Part shown: positions 15,616-23,998 of the stretch, piece by piece
How the letters are laid out: each line of letters starts with the position of its first letter
Numbering within the stretch: the first letter of the stretch is position 1
NCBI GenBank assembly: GCA_023423015.1
Contig: JAFAGE010000290.1
Coordinates: forward strand, 1-27,167
Length of the DNA: 27,167 bases
Reading direction: 5' to 3'
Origin: Bacteroidota bacterium
GTDB taxonomy: Bacteria; Bacteroidota; Bacteroidia; Chitinophagales; Chitinophagaceae
Translations under genes and position numbers: made by a program
The notes under the pieces: generated by a model
What the model was told of the DNA's origin: nothing
Seen by the model: only the letters and a program-made list of their open reading frames with translations
Database searches by the model: none

Positions 15616-17013
15616 TTGAAAGCAAAGATTCTTATAGTAGAAGACCAGTTTATTGAAGCGAAGAGCTTAAACGTCATTCTCAACAATGCAGGTTATAGTA
15701 CCTGTACCATCGCGCGATCTGTTGCCGTTGCATTATCAGTTTTGGAAAGAGAGAAGCCCGACCTGGTTCTTGTTGATATTTTTTTGCAGGGTGAAGAAAC
15801 AGGAATTGATCTTGGAAAAATTCTGCACGAACGAAATGTTGCATTTGTTTACCTCTCGGCAAATTCAAACAGGCAGATTCTTGAAGAAGCAAAATCTACG
15901 CAGCCTTATGGTTTCATGGTGAAGCCATTTCGCGCAAAGGATGTGCTGATTATGCTGGATGTTGCATTGTACCTGCACAAACACCGGCAGGCAGAAAGGA
16001 TCAGCATGGTATCGAATGGAAACGAGAAGCCCGTATTGTTGCCTTCGGAGTTTAGTCACATGGTTGGTAAAAGTGCTAAGTTTCTCGAGGCGCTGGAACG
16101 TGCAAAGATTGTAGGACCAAAGGACACTTCGGTACTTATACTTGGAGAAAGTGGAACGGGTAAGGAGCTAATTGCGCATGCGATTCATAAATTTTCTGTT
16201 CGCAGGTATAAGCCATTTATTGTGGTGAATTGCGGTGCGTTGCCCGCAAGCCTGATCGAGTCGGACTTATTCGGGCACGAAAAGGGTTCTTATACGGGCG
16301 CAGTTGCGCGCCGCGAGGGAAAATTTGAGCTTGCAGACGGAGGTACGATATTTCTCGATGAAATCGGAGAGCTGCCGCTTGAATTGCAGGTTAAGTTTCT
16401 TCGTGTGTTGCAGGAGCGGGAATTGGAACCGGTAGGAGGAAAGCCGAAAAAAATCAATGTACGTGTATTGGCAGCCACCAATAAGGATCTTGAAGAGGAA
16501 GTGGCTTCCGGCAGGTTCAGAATAGACCTGTATTACAGGTTGAATGTATTTCCTTTGGTGATGCCATCACTGCGCGAACGCAGGGAAGACATACTGCCGC
16601 TGGCAAATCATTTCATAGCAAAATACAGTGCCATGGAAGACAGGCCTGTGCCGGTATTATCGAAGGAAGCCGCCGACATACTGCTGCAATACCATTGGCC
16701 AGGCAATGTGCGCGAACTTGAAAATACCATACAACGAAATGTGGTGCTAACGCGTGGAAACGTGATAGAAAACCTGGAGATACCGGCATCGAAATACCCC
16801 CAGGTTCAATCTCCCACAAACACATCAGGCACTTTTAAAACGATGATAGAAAACGAGCGCGACCATATTCTCGCTGTGCTGGAAAGCTGCAACTGGAAAA
16901 TCTCAGGCAAAGGTGGCGCCGCCGAAATACTCGATATAAACGTAAGTACACTCAACTCACGCATCAGGAAGCTCGGAATAGAGAAGCAGATTATTGCGAG
17001 GAAGACATCGTGA
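15616..17013 (+). CDS. Sigma-54-dependent response regulator (NtrC family)
   Basis: A 465-residue activator. The receiver (1-120) has acidic residues E9 and D10, phosphoacceptor D54, S81 and K103. The AAA+ domain (about 148-385) has Walker A GESGTGKE at 177-184, the sigma-54 contact loop GSYTGA at 224-229 (a variant of GAFTGA), Walker B GGTIFLDEIGE at 242-252, and WPGNVREL at 361-368. A Fis-type helix-turn-helix fills about 411-455. It should bind upstream sites and open sigma-54 promoters when phosphorylated. The start is a TTG, forced by an in-frame stop at 15598-15600 and by the receiver beginning at residue 2. No sensor kinase is encoded nearby, so its signal is unknown. It is divergent from the leftward operon. 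Confidence 0.95.
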   Translation: MKAKILIVEDQFIEAKSLNVILNNAGYSTCTIARSVAVALSVLEREKPDLVLVDIFLQGEETGIDLGKILHERNVAFVYLSANSNRQILEEAKSTQPYGFMVKPFRAKDVLIMLDVALYLHKHRQAERISMVSNGNEKPVLLPSEFSHMVGKSAKFLEALERAKIVGPKDTSVLILGESGTGKELIAHAIHKFSVRRYKPFIVVNCGALPASLIESDLFGHEKGSYTGAVARREGKFELADGGTIFLDEIGELPLELQVKFLRVLQERELEPVGGKPKKINVRVLAATNKDLEEEVASGRFRIDLYYRLNVFPLVMPSLRERREDILPLANHFIAKYSAMEDRPVPVLSKEAADILLQYHWPGNVRELENTIQRNVVLTRGNVIENLEIPASKYPQVQSPTNTSGTFKTMIENERDHILAVLESCNWKISGKGGAAEILDINVSTLNSRIRKLGIEKQIIARKTS

Positions 17014-17015
17014 AC

Positions 17016-17065
17016 AGGTGAATAGGCAAATCACCTTTCACCTTTCACCTTTCATCTGCCACCTC
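17016..17065. repeat. Heptamer array F with small hairpin, convergent gap
   Basis: Five 7-bp units at 17031-17065: three TCACCTT, one TCATCTG and one CCACCTC. Just before them AGGTGA (17016-17021) pairs perfectly with TCACCT (17031-17036) across a 9-base loop. The array fills the gap between the convergent response regulator and MBOAT genes and may act as a transcript-end structure for both. No T tract is present. Confidence 0.8.
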
Positions 17066-17072
17066 CCAATTA

Positions 17073-18572
17073 TCAGAACTGGAAGTAAATAAACGAACTG
17101 CTGCTCTCCTGGCTTAGCACCAGCAGTATCAGCATCGCCGCCCACACCGTGCCGATGATTGACCAATGAATACGTTTTGAAACATCCAGTACAGTAGTGT
17201 TTCGCATGATCCAATGCGTTAGTACCAGCAACACTGTAACTATGCTCACTTTTAACACAGCCAGCGTTGTGAGCACCGGGGCTCCATTGTCAATTATTCC
17301 GAACATCGACATCAACAACCTTCCCGCTGTTCCAAAATCCTGCGCCCGGAAAAATACCCAGGTTATGTTTACCAGGAAGTAGGTGAGTAACACCACCATA
17401 AACAGCTGCACCTTTTTACGGGCAAAAAACGCTGGTAGTAATGATCCCTTTGCTGTTATCATAACCGGCGCTTCGCCCATACCAATGGTTTCGGCGGGTA
17501 TGGCAATCTCTTTCGACTTCTTCTTCCGGAACATACGCTCTACGCATAGATACACTCCGTGCAATCCTCCCCACACAACAAACGTCCACGACGCACCATG
17601 CCATAATCCTCCCAGCAACATCGTACCCATTAAAGCCATGTACGTTCTCACGGCTCCATGCCTGTTTCCACCCAGTGGTATGTACAGGTAATCGCGCAGC
17701 CAGGTGGATAATGTAATATGCCATCGCCTCCAGAAATCGGAGAAACCTGCAGCGCCATATGGGTATCGGAAATTATGTGGTAATCCGAATCCAAAGCACG
17801 ATGCAATGCCTATCGCACAGGTAGAATAGCCTCCAAAATCGAAAAAGATTTGTCCCGAAAATGCCAGCACACCCATCCATGCATCCAGTGTAGCAAGCGG
17901 CCTCGGATCACCAAATACCAGGTCGGCAGAATTGGCAAGCGTTGTATCAGCAAGCACCACCTTCATAAATAAGCCGAGGGTCAATAAAAACAGCCCTGTA
18001 GTTAATTGAACGTTTGTAGCCTGTTTTGGCTGCTTGAATTGAGGTAACAATTCATCGGGGCGCACAATAGGTCCTGCAACCAGCTGCGGAAAGAATGTAA
18101 CGAACAATGAAAAGTCTAGCAAAGACTTTTCAGGCGGCATTCTCTTCCGGTACATGTCGATCGTGTACGACAATGTCTGAAACGTGTAAAAGGATATACC
18201 GACCGGCAATATGATATTTGGTTTTGGTGGCTGGTAGTCTATTCCAAACGCATACAACAATGCCGTGAAGTTCTCCAGCAGGAATGTGCCATATTTAAAG
18301 AATCCCAGCATGCCCAGGTTGCCCAGAAGGCTTAACATCAGGTACATCCTTTTGCGTGCCTTGTTGTTCTCATAGTAGAGAACTTTGCCCACGAAGTAGT
18401 CGATGATAGTCGACAACCAGAGAATAAGAATGAACGGCGGGTTCCATACAGCGTAAAACAGGTAACTCGCCAGCAGCAGGTTCACCTTTTTTACTTTCCA
18501 TGCCAATGGCATATGATGCAGCACCAATACAACTGCAAAGAATATGATAAAAGTGAATGAATTGAATAACAT
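17073..18572 (-). CDS. MBOAT-family O-acyltransferase (AlgI/DltB-like)
   Basis: A 499-residue polytopic inner-membrane protein with about ten hydrophobic segments. The MBOAT signature is clear: WRRWHITLSTWLRDYLYIPLGG from residue 281 with H285, and LLGGLWHGASWTFVVWGG with H325, the invariant histidine. An upstream segment FPQLVAGPIVRPDELLPQF is typical of the AlgI branch. Such proteins pass acyl groups, usually acetyl, across the membrane to an exported glycan. The upstream SGNH-like gene ends 4 bp before it, so the two form one unit. The target polymer is not encoded beside them; the nearby glycan operon at 20.1-23.4 kb is a possible but unproven link. Confidence 0.95.
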   Translation of the reverse strand: MLFNSFTFIIFFAVVLVLHHMPLAWKVKKVNLLLASYLFYAVWNPPFILILWLSTIIDYFVGKVLYYENNKARKRMYLMLSLLGNLGMLGFFKYGTFLLENFTALLYAFGIDYQPPKPNIILPVGISFYTFQTLSYTIDMYRKRMPPEKSLLDFSLFVTFFPQLVAGPIVRPDELLPQFKQPKQATNVQLTTGLFLLTLGLFMKVVLADTTLANSADLVFGDPRPLATLDAWMGVLAFSGQIFFDFGGYSTCAIGIASCFGFGLPHNFRYPYGAAGFSDFWRRWHITLSTWLRDYLYIPLGGNRHGAVRTYMALMGTMLLGGLWHGASWTFVVWGGLHGVYLCVERMFRKKKSKEIAIPAETIGMGEAPVMITAKGSLLPAFFARKKVQLFMVVLLTYFLVNITWVFFRAQDFGTAGRLLMSMFGIIDNGAPVLTTLAVLKVSIVTVLLVLTHWIMRNTTVLDVSKRIHWSIIGTVWAAMLILLVLSQESSSSFIYFQF

Positions 18573-18576
18573 ACAG

Positions 18577-19638
18577 TCAGTTTTTAGTTGCCACCTGTTT
18601 AGCGGAGTTTGATTGATTGAATTGCCATCCCTTGGCGCGGAATTGTTCCACTAAATGCCTGGTGTATATAACTGCGTCGGCAGGAGTGAGGTGCGACCAT
18701 TCAGGGCAAATAAAATGGGAGGTTTCTGCGTAGTCCTGGAAGTGAATTCCCGGCGACTGAGTTTCTTCAAGCAGCCTGTTCCAATATTTGTCGCGCGGAT
18801 ACAACATTTGTTCGCCACCTAACATAGGATTGTTTGAAGGCGTTCGCACAAAAATCACTTTGCCACCTCGTGATTTTATTTTATTAACAGCTTCTTTTGT
18901 GGCTGCAAAAGTCTGTTCAATTTGTTCGGGTGAGGGCGGAGGAAAAGCTTTCGAAGCTTCTATCAGGGTTACCCAGTTCTGTTGCTGCGCACGCTGCAGG
19001 CTGGTGTCGGCTATAAAAAAATCGAGCATTCGCTCCTGCCGGCTGAAATCGGTGTCTTTAAATCCGAAAGGGAAATAGGGAAAAATAAAAACCTTTTCGC
19101 GTCTTGGCAGTTTCAAACGAAGAAGCAGGCTGTTTAATGATAAATATTCTTTATTCAGGAATACAAACTGCGATTCCAGTCGGCGACTCACGCCGAAACT
19201 GAACTTCTCGCTGGGCGTCACATTTTTAAAGGCTTTAATGCATTCATAGGGCGTTGCTGTGTTCGGGGGAGCCATCGAAAAGTAAAGTGGTTCCGTTATA
19301 TCAACCACCAGCTTACCCTTGAAGTTGGGGTCGTTTGCCAGATCAATCAGAAAAGGGAATGGTGTTGAACCCACAGCGGCCAATTGAACAGCATCTTCAC
19401 CGGTGAGTTTCTTCCACGTAGGAATGTCAAGATCAAACTTAATGCGCGATGATCCAATGAATACAGTAGTATTCTCCTGCGGTTCATAAACCCGCGCGCG
19501 GTGATACGACCACAGTGTTGCGCTGTCATCGTATGAAATTCTGTAGCCTTTTTTTCGAAGTGTGAGTTCCCAAATGGCAATGAAGAGGAGAAACACCACG
19601 ATGGTGAAAATGCCGGCTCTGGCAAATGTAGACTTCAT
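18577..19638 (-). CDS. Membrane-anchored SGNH-like protein, MBOAT partner
   Basis: A 353-residue protein with one N-terminal membrane segment (about 8-25) and the rest periplasmic. The motif VFIGSSR at 59-65 resembles SGNH block I, with S64 as the likely nucleophile. Near the C-terminus EWSHLTPADA at 313-322 resembles block V, with H316 as base and E313 in place of the usual Asp. This is the layout of AlgJ/AlgX- and DltD-like partners that receive the acyl group from an MBOAT protein and place it on a polysaccharide. Coupling to the MBOAT gene (4-bp gap) supports this. The SGNH reading is from motifs only, since overall similarity to characterised members is not obvious. Confidence 0.7.
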   Translation of the reverse strand: MKSTFARAGIFTIVVFLLFIAIWELTLRKKGYRISYDDSATLWSYHRARVYEPQENTTVFIGSSRIKFDLDIPTWKKLTGEDAVQLAAVGSTPFPFLIDLANDPNFKGKLVVDITEPLYFSMAPPNTATPYECIKAFKNVTPSEKFSFGVSRRLESQFVFLNKEYLSLNSLLLRLKLPRREKVFIFPYFPFGFKDTDFSRQERMLDFFIADTSLQRAQQQNWVTLIEASKAFPPPSPEQIEQTFAATKEAVNKIKSRGGKVIFVRTPSNNPMLGGEQMLYPRDKYWNRLLEETQSPGIHFQDYAETSHFICPEWSHLTPADAVIYTRHLVEQFRAKGWQFNQSNSAKQVATKN

Positions 19639-20147
19639 TTGAAGCAGTTTTGGTGAGAGATAAATCCGCTAGCTTTCTGCCTGGGTATGGCTAAAGAGGG
19701 GAACGTTTAAAAACGGTAAGGATGTGATGGTAGGGAGTAATTGGTCAAGGAGAACAATTAATAAAGTAACGACATTTTAATACAATATCTTCTGTTCAGG
19801 TGAAAAAGCGGTAATGCCGTCCTGTTCTAAAAATCGATAAATGTCGTCCCAACCTGGGAAAAATAATAGGGTTATGTACCTGATTTTGTGCCCTTTAAAC
19901 GGGAATGGTAATAAATGGAAAGATATTGCTTAAACAAATGTTTCAAATTTGAATTCTCCGATCTAACTATCCGCAAACCGCCCTGTTTTATCCAATAATT
20001 TATTGCTCAGAGTGTATTGCTGGCCCATTGTGACAGGCAGTTAGCGAAGCTTTGTGTACTAAGCTGAGAATTACCATTTTATTAAACCTATCCATTGTGA
20101 AATAACGCTTCCAACGCGTTGTGCTCTATGGGAAAATTCAATTTCAG
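19639..20147. other. 509-bp non-coding divergent gap
   Basis: No convincing ORF or RNA gene is seen. It must hold the promoters of the SGNH/MBOAT pair (-) and the glycan operon (+), but no hexamers match the Bacteroidota consensus well. Two small symmetric elements are present: a perfect palindrome TTCAAATTTGAA at 19942-19953 and a short hairpin TCCCAACCTGGGA at 19847-19859. It has no heptamer array, unlike most other long gaps here. An unrecognised RNA leader or small RNA is possible. Confidence 0.5.
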
Positions 20148-20858
20148 ATGCGGATTGCGATCATGCAGCCTTATTTTTTTCCTTACATCGGTCAGTTTCA
20201 GCTGATCCAGAGTGTGGACCGTTTCATCCTGATGGACGATGTGCAATACATGCGACATGGGTGGGTGAACCGAAACCGAATTCTCAATTACCACGAAGAA
20301 GGTTTCCAATACGTAACAGTTCCCGTAAAAAAACATCCCCACGCAGCACGCATTCGTGATGTTGAAATAGCAGACAGTGCTGACTGGAAAAAGAAGATGC
20401 TTGGACAATTAAGCCTCTACCGCCGTGTTGGCTGCTTTTTTAAAGTTGTTTCGGAGCTGGTTGAGGATTGTATTTCCCAGCCTCATTCAAGTATCGCGCA
20501 GTTGAATGCGTATGCATTCCGTGCAGTCTGCAACTACATCGGAATGGACAAAAACATTGAAATTGCCTCCGAACTCCCGTTCGATTACAGTACAATCGTT
20601 ACCAGGCAAGACTGGGCGATACAACTCACCAAACAGGCAGGTGCAACCGAATACTATAATCCCCCCGGAGGTATAGGCATGTACAGCAAAAATGAATTTG
20701 CCGCCAACGGAATAAAACTCAGCTTTGTTATGCCCAGGCTGCTCCCTTACGACCAGAAGCGGCCAACATTTACCCCGGGATTATCCATCGTGGATGTAAT
20801 GATGTTTAATTCGCCGGAACAGATCCGTGGAATGTTAAACGAATACGACATTCTATGA
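20148..20858 (+). CDS. WbqC family protein
   Basis: A 236-residue cytosolic protein of the WbqC family (PF08889). I chose the ATG at 20148 because the family begins with MRIAIMQPYFFPYIG; a GTG at 20121 would add nine unrelated residues. Other family signs are QYMRHGWVNRNRI, VTVPVKK, and EYYNPPGG followed by GIGMYSKNEF. WbqC proteins occur in O-antigen and other polysaccharide loci and are thought to help modify amino sugars, but I know of no firmly established reaction for this member. The gene overlaps the next by 4 bp (ATGA), so its product should be made together with the aminotransferase-like protein. Confidence 0.9.
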   Translation: MRIAIMQPYFFPYIGQFQLIQSVDRFILMDDVQYMRHGWVNRNRILNYHEEGFQYVTVPVKKHPHAARIRDVEIADSADWKKKMLGQLSLYRRVGCFFKVVSELVEDCISQPHSSIAQLNAYAFRAVCNYIGMDKNIEIASELPFDYSTIVTRQDWAIQLTKQAGATEYYNPPGGIGMYSKNEFAANGIKLSFVMPRLLPYDQKRPTFTPGLSIVDVMMFNSPEQIRGMLNEYDIL

Positions 20859-21814
20859 AGCCAATTGGCGGCTATTTCGAACTTGAGCTCGCGAAAGGTG
20901 AACAAAACTATCACGAGGATGCGCTGGCCCTGAAAAGTGGGCGTGCCGCGATGCTGTATATCATTCAGAAGCTAAAGCCATCAAAGTTTTATGTGCCTTA
21001 TTACACCTGCGATGGTTTAATCGATCCCATTGTTGATTCAGGTGTAAAGTTTGAATTTTATTCCATTGATGATAAACTTGAAGCGAAATCTCTCCCAACT
21101 TTAAAGGTCGGTGAATACTTCATTTACGTAAACTATTTCGACCTCAAACGCCATTACACCCGGAAGCTGAGTGAAGAGCTTGGAGATAAGCTGATCGTTG
21201 ACTGCACCCAGGCATTTTTTATGAAGGGAAACGGCCGCTCGTGGTTCTTCAACTCGTGCCGTAAATATTTTGGAACTCCGGATGGTTCGCACCTGTATGC
21301 TCCCGATGGTATTGACATAAGCGAATCGTTTGAGCCAAACGAAGAATACACAACCGATCACCTGGTATCCCGCTTCAATGGCGATGCACGCAAAGGATAC
21401 GAATCGTTTCTTAAGAACGAGCAGCTTTGCGGTATTGGGTTGAAGGCTATATCAAAACTTTCTGAATACCTGCTTTCGCATATCAATTACGAATCGATAA
21501 TTCAATCGCGGCGTGAAAATTTCCAGCACCTCCAGTCGCTGTTCGATGAATACTATTTGTCCAACAGCGAAACCGACAATGAAGCAGTCCCAATGTTTTA
21601 CCCGGTTTACCGGGAGCAAACTATTAACACGCAAAAGCTAAGTGAGCAAAACCTTTTTATACCCACATTCTGGGCCGATGTTCTTAATCGTAAAGCTGAT
21701 GGTTTTGTTTTCGAAGAAAAATTAACCAATCACCTGTTACCGTTGCCCATTGATCACCGCTATGCGAAAGGAGATATGGACTACTTAGCACGAGCAATAA
21801 AGAATCTTAAATGA
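20855..21814 (+). CDS. DegT-like PLP-dependent sugar aminotransferase homologue
   Basis: A 319-residue protein with the order of motifs of the DegT/DnrJ/EryC1/StrS fold: SGRAAMLYIIQ near the start (cofactor phosphate region), FYVPYYTCDGLIDPI, VDCTQAFF (Asp and Gln that contact PLP), and SCRKYFGTPDGSHLY, whose lysine is the candidate internal aldimine. It is shorter than typical members of about 370 residues and clearly divergent, so catalysis is probable rather than certain. It overlaps WbqC upstream and the GNAT downstream by 4 bp each. The order aminotransferase then N-acetyltransferase suggests making and acylating an amino sugar for a surface glycan. Confidence 0.72.
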   Translation: MKPIGGYFELELAKGEQNYHEDALALKSGRAAMLYIIQKLKPSKFYVPYYTCDGLIDPIVDSGVKFEFYSIDDKLEAKSLPTLKVGEYFIYVNYFDLKRHYTRKLSEELGDKLIVDCTQAFFMKGNGRSWFFNSCRKYFGTPDGSHLYAPDGIDISESFEPNEEYTTDHLVSRFNGDARKGYESFLKNEQLCGIGLKAISKLSEYLLSHINYESIIQSRRENFQHLQSLFDEYYLSNSETDNEAVPMFYPVYREQTINTQKLSEQNLFIPTFWADVLNRKADGFVFEEKLTNHLLPLPIDHRYAKGDMDYLARAIKNLK

Positions 21815-22356
21815 CTGATTCAACCTACATCCGCCCCTTACAGTTATCCGACGCATTGGTGTCGTACAAATGGAGAAATAATCCCCGTATCTGGCAATTT
21901 ACCGGTGGTAAGCCCGATAAAGTAATCACTCCTGAAATGGAGACCGAATGGCTTGATGCTGTATTAAAGAGGCCAAACGAAAGGCGTTATGCTATTTGTG
22001 ATACTCCCACTAACAAATACATTGGCAACATCTATCTTACTGATATCAACGGCCAGGAGGCGCACCTTCATATTTTTATCGGTGAGATAGAATATTGGGG
22101 TAGCGGCCGTGCAGCATCTGCATCGAACCTGCTGGCGCGTGAAGCTTTTACCAAGCTTGGTCTCACCACCATCCTGGCGCTGGTTAAGAAAGACAACCGA
22201 TCGGCTATTGCTCTTTCCAGGGTATGCGGTTATCGGCTCGTCGAGGAATTCTACAGCGAAGAATACAGTTGCCAGATGCTGCGTCTCGAATACACCATCG
22301 ACATGTATCACCGGGATATTGCAAAAAAGGAAACCGGGCAGGTAAAAACAACATAG
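21811..22356 (+). CDS. GNAT N-acetyltransferase of glycan operon
   Basis: A 181-residue GNAT of the RimJ/RimL-like type. It begins STYIRPLQLSDALVSYKWRNNP, and the acetyl-CoA motif A region is IGEIEYWGSGRAASASNLL at about 90-108, followed by the motif B segment LALVKKDNRSAIALSRVCGYR. This resembles sugar N-acetyltransferases found in polysaccharide loci, where they acetylate the amino group made by a DegT-type enzyme. Coupling by an ATGA overlap to that gene supports such a role. The actual acceptor is inferred. It is followed after 56 bp by the glycosyltransferase gene. Confidence 0.88.
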   Translation: MTDSTYIRPLQLSDALVSYKWRNNPRIWQFTGGKPDKVITPEMETEWLDAVLKRPNERRYAICDTPTNKYIGNIYLTDINGQEAHLHIFIGEIEYWGSGRAASASNLLAREAFTKLGLTTILALVKKDNRSAIALSRVCGYRLVEEFYSEEYSCQMLRLEYTIDMYHRDIAKKETGQVKTT

Positions 22357-22370
22357 TCTGCCACCTGCCA
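22357..22370. repeat. Two-unit heptamer repeat J (CTGCCAC)
   Basis: TCTGCCA and CCTGCCA directly follow the stop codon of the GNAT gene. Only two units are present, so on its own it is weak, but both period and unit match the CTGCC-type arrays elsewhere in the window. Confidence 0.45.
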
Positions 22371-22412
22371 CTACCAGGCCGTGCGGCCAACATAATTCAA
22401 TAACAATTTATC

Positions 22413-23372
22413 ATGAGCAGAAGTAAGCTACCTCCTAAAGGAACTACAAAATCGCATGTATATGTGCAGCATCCCACTTTGGAAAGCCCGCAGGCCCCGG
22501 GGTATATGCGCCTTCATCAGAATCCTGCCGGAAATGCATACGGCAGGCAACCGCTGGTATCTGTTGCAGTAATTACCTACAATCATGGTAAATTCATCGG
22601 TGAGTGTCTTGATGGTATATTGATGCAGAAAACAACATTCGACATTGAAATCGTTGTTGCAGAAGATTGCTCTACCGACGACACGAGAAAGGTAATACGC
22701 GCGTACGAACAGAAATACCCTAACATTATCCGCGGCATTTACCAGGATAAGAATGTAGGTGGTGTGCGTAATGCTTACGAATATTGTTATCCTTCTTTAA
22801 GAGGTAAATACATAGCCTTGTGTGAGGGCGATGACTTTTGGACAGATCCTGAAAAATTGCAGAAGCAGGTAGATTTCCTTGAGCAGCATCCTGACTATGT
22901 ATTATCCTTTCACCGCGTGAATAGTGTTGATGTGCATGGCAACCTGATCCAGGTGCAAACTGTGAGTGATGAGAAAAGGTATCGGCAGGCGCAGATGTTT
23001 CACGTGTTTGTGCCCACGCTTTCAATGGTGTTCAGGAAGGTGTTTGATGAAGTGCCATCCGAGATGTTCCGCGTAAAAAGTTGCGACACATTTTTGTGTG
23101 GACTGCTGGCTACATATGGAAAAGCGGTTGATATGGGATTTATAGGCGCATCGTACCGCTCACATCCCGGCGGGGTGTACAGTTCGCTGCAATATGTTAA
23201 CCAGGTGAAACAAAGCATTCAAACAAGAAACAGGATGATCCTGTGCCCGCAGTTTCGCATTGGTTACAAGCTCGAAATCGGTAAGGAAATCCTCACGAGA
23301 AAAATCAGGTATATTAAACATGCGTTGCGGAAGAAAGAGTTGGTTAATGGTTTGAAGGTGGCGGTAGCCTGA
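22413..23372 (+). CDS. Family 2 glycosyltransferase
   Basis: A 319-residue GT-A fold glycosyltransferase. After an N-terminal extension of about 45 residues comes VSVAVITYNHGKFIGECLDGI, then the nucleotide-binding segment VVAEDCSTDD at 81-90 and the metal-binding region ALCEGDDFWTD at 135-145. This is the GT2 type that transfers a sugar from a nucleotide-sugar to a growing glycan at the cytoplasmic face. An internal ATG at 22506 (MRLHQNPAG) is an alternative start; I keep the longer form. It closes the WbqC operon, so it may add the unusual sugar made by the upstream genes. A heptamer array and an intrinsic terminator follow. Confidence 0.93.
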   Translation: MSRSKLPPKGTTKSHVYVQHPTLESPQAPGYMRLHQNPAGNAYGRQPLVSVAVITYNHGKFIGECLDGILMQKTTFDIEIVVAEDCSTDDTRKVIRAYEQKYPNIIRGIYQDKNVGGVRNAYEYCYPSLRGKYIALCEGDDFWTDPEKLQKQVDFLEQHPDYVLSFHRVNSVDVHGNLIQVQTVSDEKRYRQAQMFHVFVPTLSMVFRKVFDEVPSEMFRVKSCDTFLCGLLATYGKAVDMGFIGASYRSHPGGVYSSLQYVNQVKQSIQTRNRMILCPQFRIGYKLEIGKEILTRKIRYIKHALRKKELVNGLKVAVA

Positions 23373-23376
23373 CGGC

Positions 23377-23425
23377 GGTGAAAGGTGAGAGGTGAAAGGT
23401 GAGCGGTGAAAGGTGAGAGGCGATG
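23377..23425. repeat. Heptamer array G (alternating GGTGAAA / GGTGAGA)
   Basis: Seven contiguous 7-bp units starting 4 bp after the glycosyltransferase stop: GGTGAAA at positions 1, 3 and 5 alternates with GGTGAGA or GGTGAGC, and the last unit is GGCGATG. The last unit also forms the 5' arm of the following terminator hairpin. Confidence 0.93.
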
Positions 23426-23451
23426 CCAATTGGTGTCGCTTTTTTATTTTT
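23420..23451 (+). terminator. Intrinsic terminator after the glycan operon
   Basis: GCGATGCC and GGTGTCGC form an 8-bp stem (two G-T wobbles) around an AATT loop. A T-rich tract (six T, one A, then T) follows at 23440-23451. It should end the transcript of the WbqC to GT2 operon and separates it from the AAC(6')-like gene, whose ATG lies 29 bases further on. Confidence 0.85.
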
Positions 23452-23480
23452 ATCCCTGCTAATCGAAAACAGTTTACCTC

Positions 23481-23975
23481 ATGATTACCCTGCGTACTGC
23501 CACAATTGATGATTTACCTATCTTAAAACATTGGGACGAACAGCCGCATGTTATTGCATCCGATCCAAAAGATGATTGGTATTGGGAAACGGAACTGAAG
23601 CATTTTCCCAACTGGCGTGAGATGCTGATGGCTGAACTCGACGGTCGCCCGATTGGCTTCATCCAGATTATTGATCCTGCACGCGAAGACACACAATATT
23701 GGGGAGAAGTGACACGTAACCTGCGCGCAATCGACATCTGGATCGGTGAAGCCGATGATCTCGGGAAAGGCTATGGCACTGAAATGATGCGCCAGGCCAT
23801 TGAACGTTGCTTTGCCGACAAAAGTGTAGAAGCGATTGTAATCGATCCACTCGAAACAAACGTTCGCGCCATACGCTTCTACGAACGTGTAGGTTTCAGG
23901 TTCGTCGAACGCCGCAACTTCTTCGGCGACGACTGCGTAGTGATGATTATGGAAAGACCTGCGAATAAAATGTAA
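23481..23975 (+). CDS. AAC(6')-like GNAT acetyltransferase
   Basis: A 164-residue cytosolic GNAT. The order of motifs, MITLRTATIDDLPILKHWDEQPHV, then GFIQIIDP, IDIWIGEADDLGKGYGTEMM (acetyl-CoA loop at 94-100), and IVIDPLETNVRAIRFYERVGFRFVERR, is that of chromosomal aminoglycoside 6'-N-acetyltransferases and their relatives. Many such homologues in environmental bacteria have other or unknown substrates, so resistance is only a possibility. It starts its own transcript after the strong terminator upstream. The GAPDH gene follows after 50 bp. Confidence 0.82.
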   Translation: MITLRTATIDDLPILKHWDEQPHVIASDPKDDWYWETELKHFPNWREMLMAELDGRPIGFIQIIDPAREDTQYWGEVTRNLRAIDIWIGEADDLGKGYGTEMMRQAIERCFADKSVEAIVIDPLETNVRAIRFYERVGFRFVERRNFFGDDCVVMIMERPANKM

Positions 23976-23998
23976 CTTCAGGATGTTGATCAGAATTT

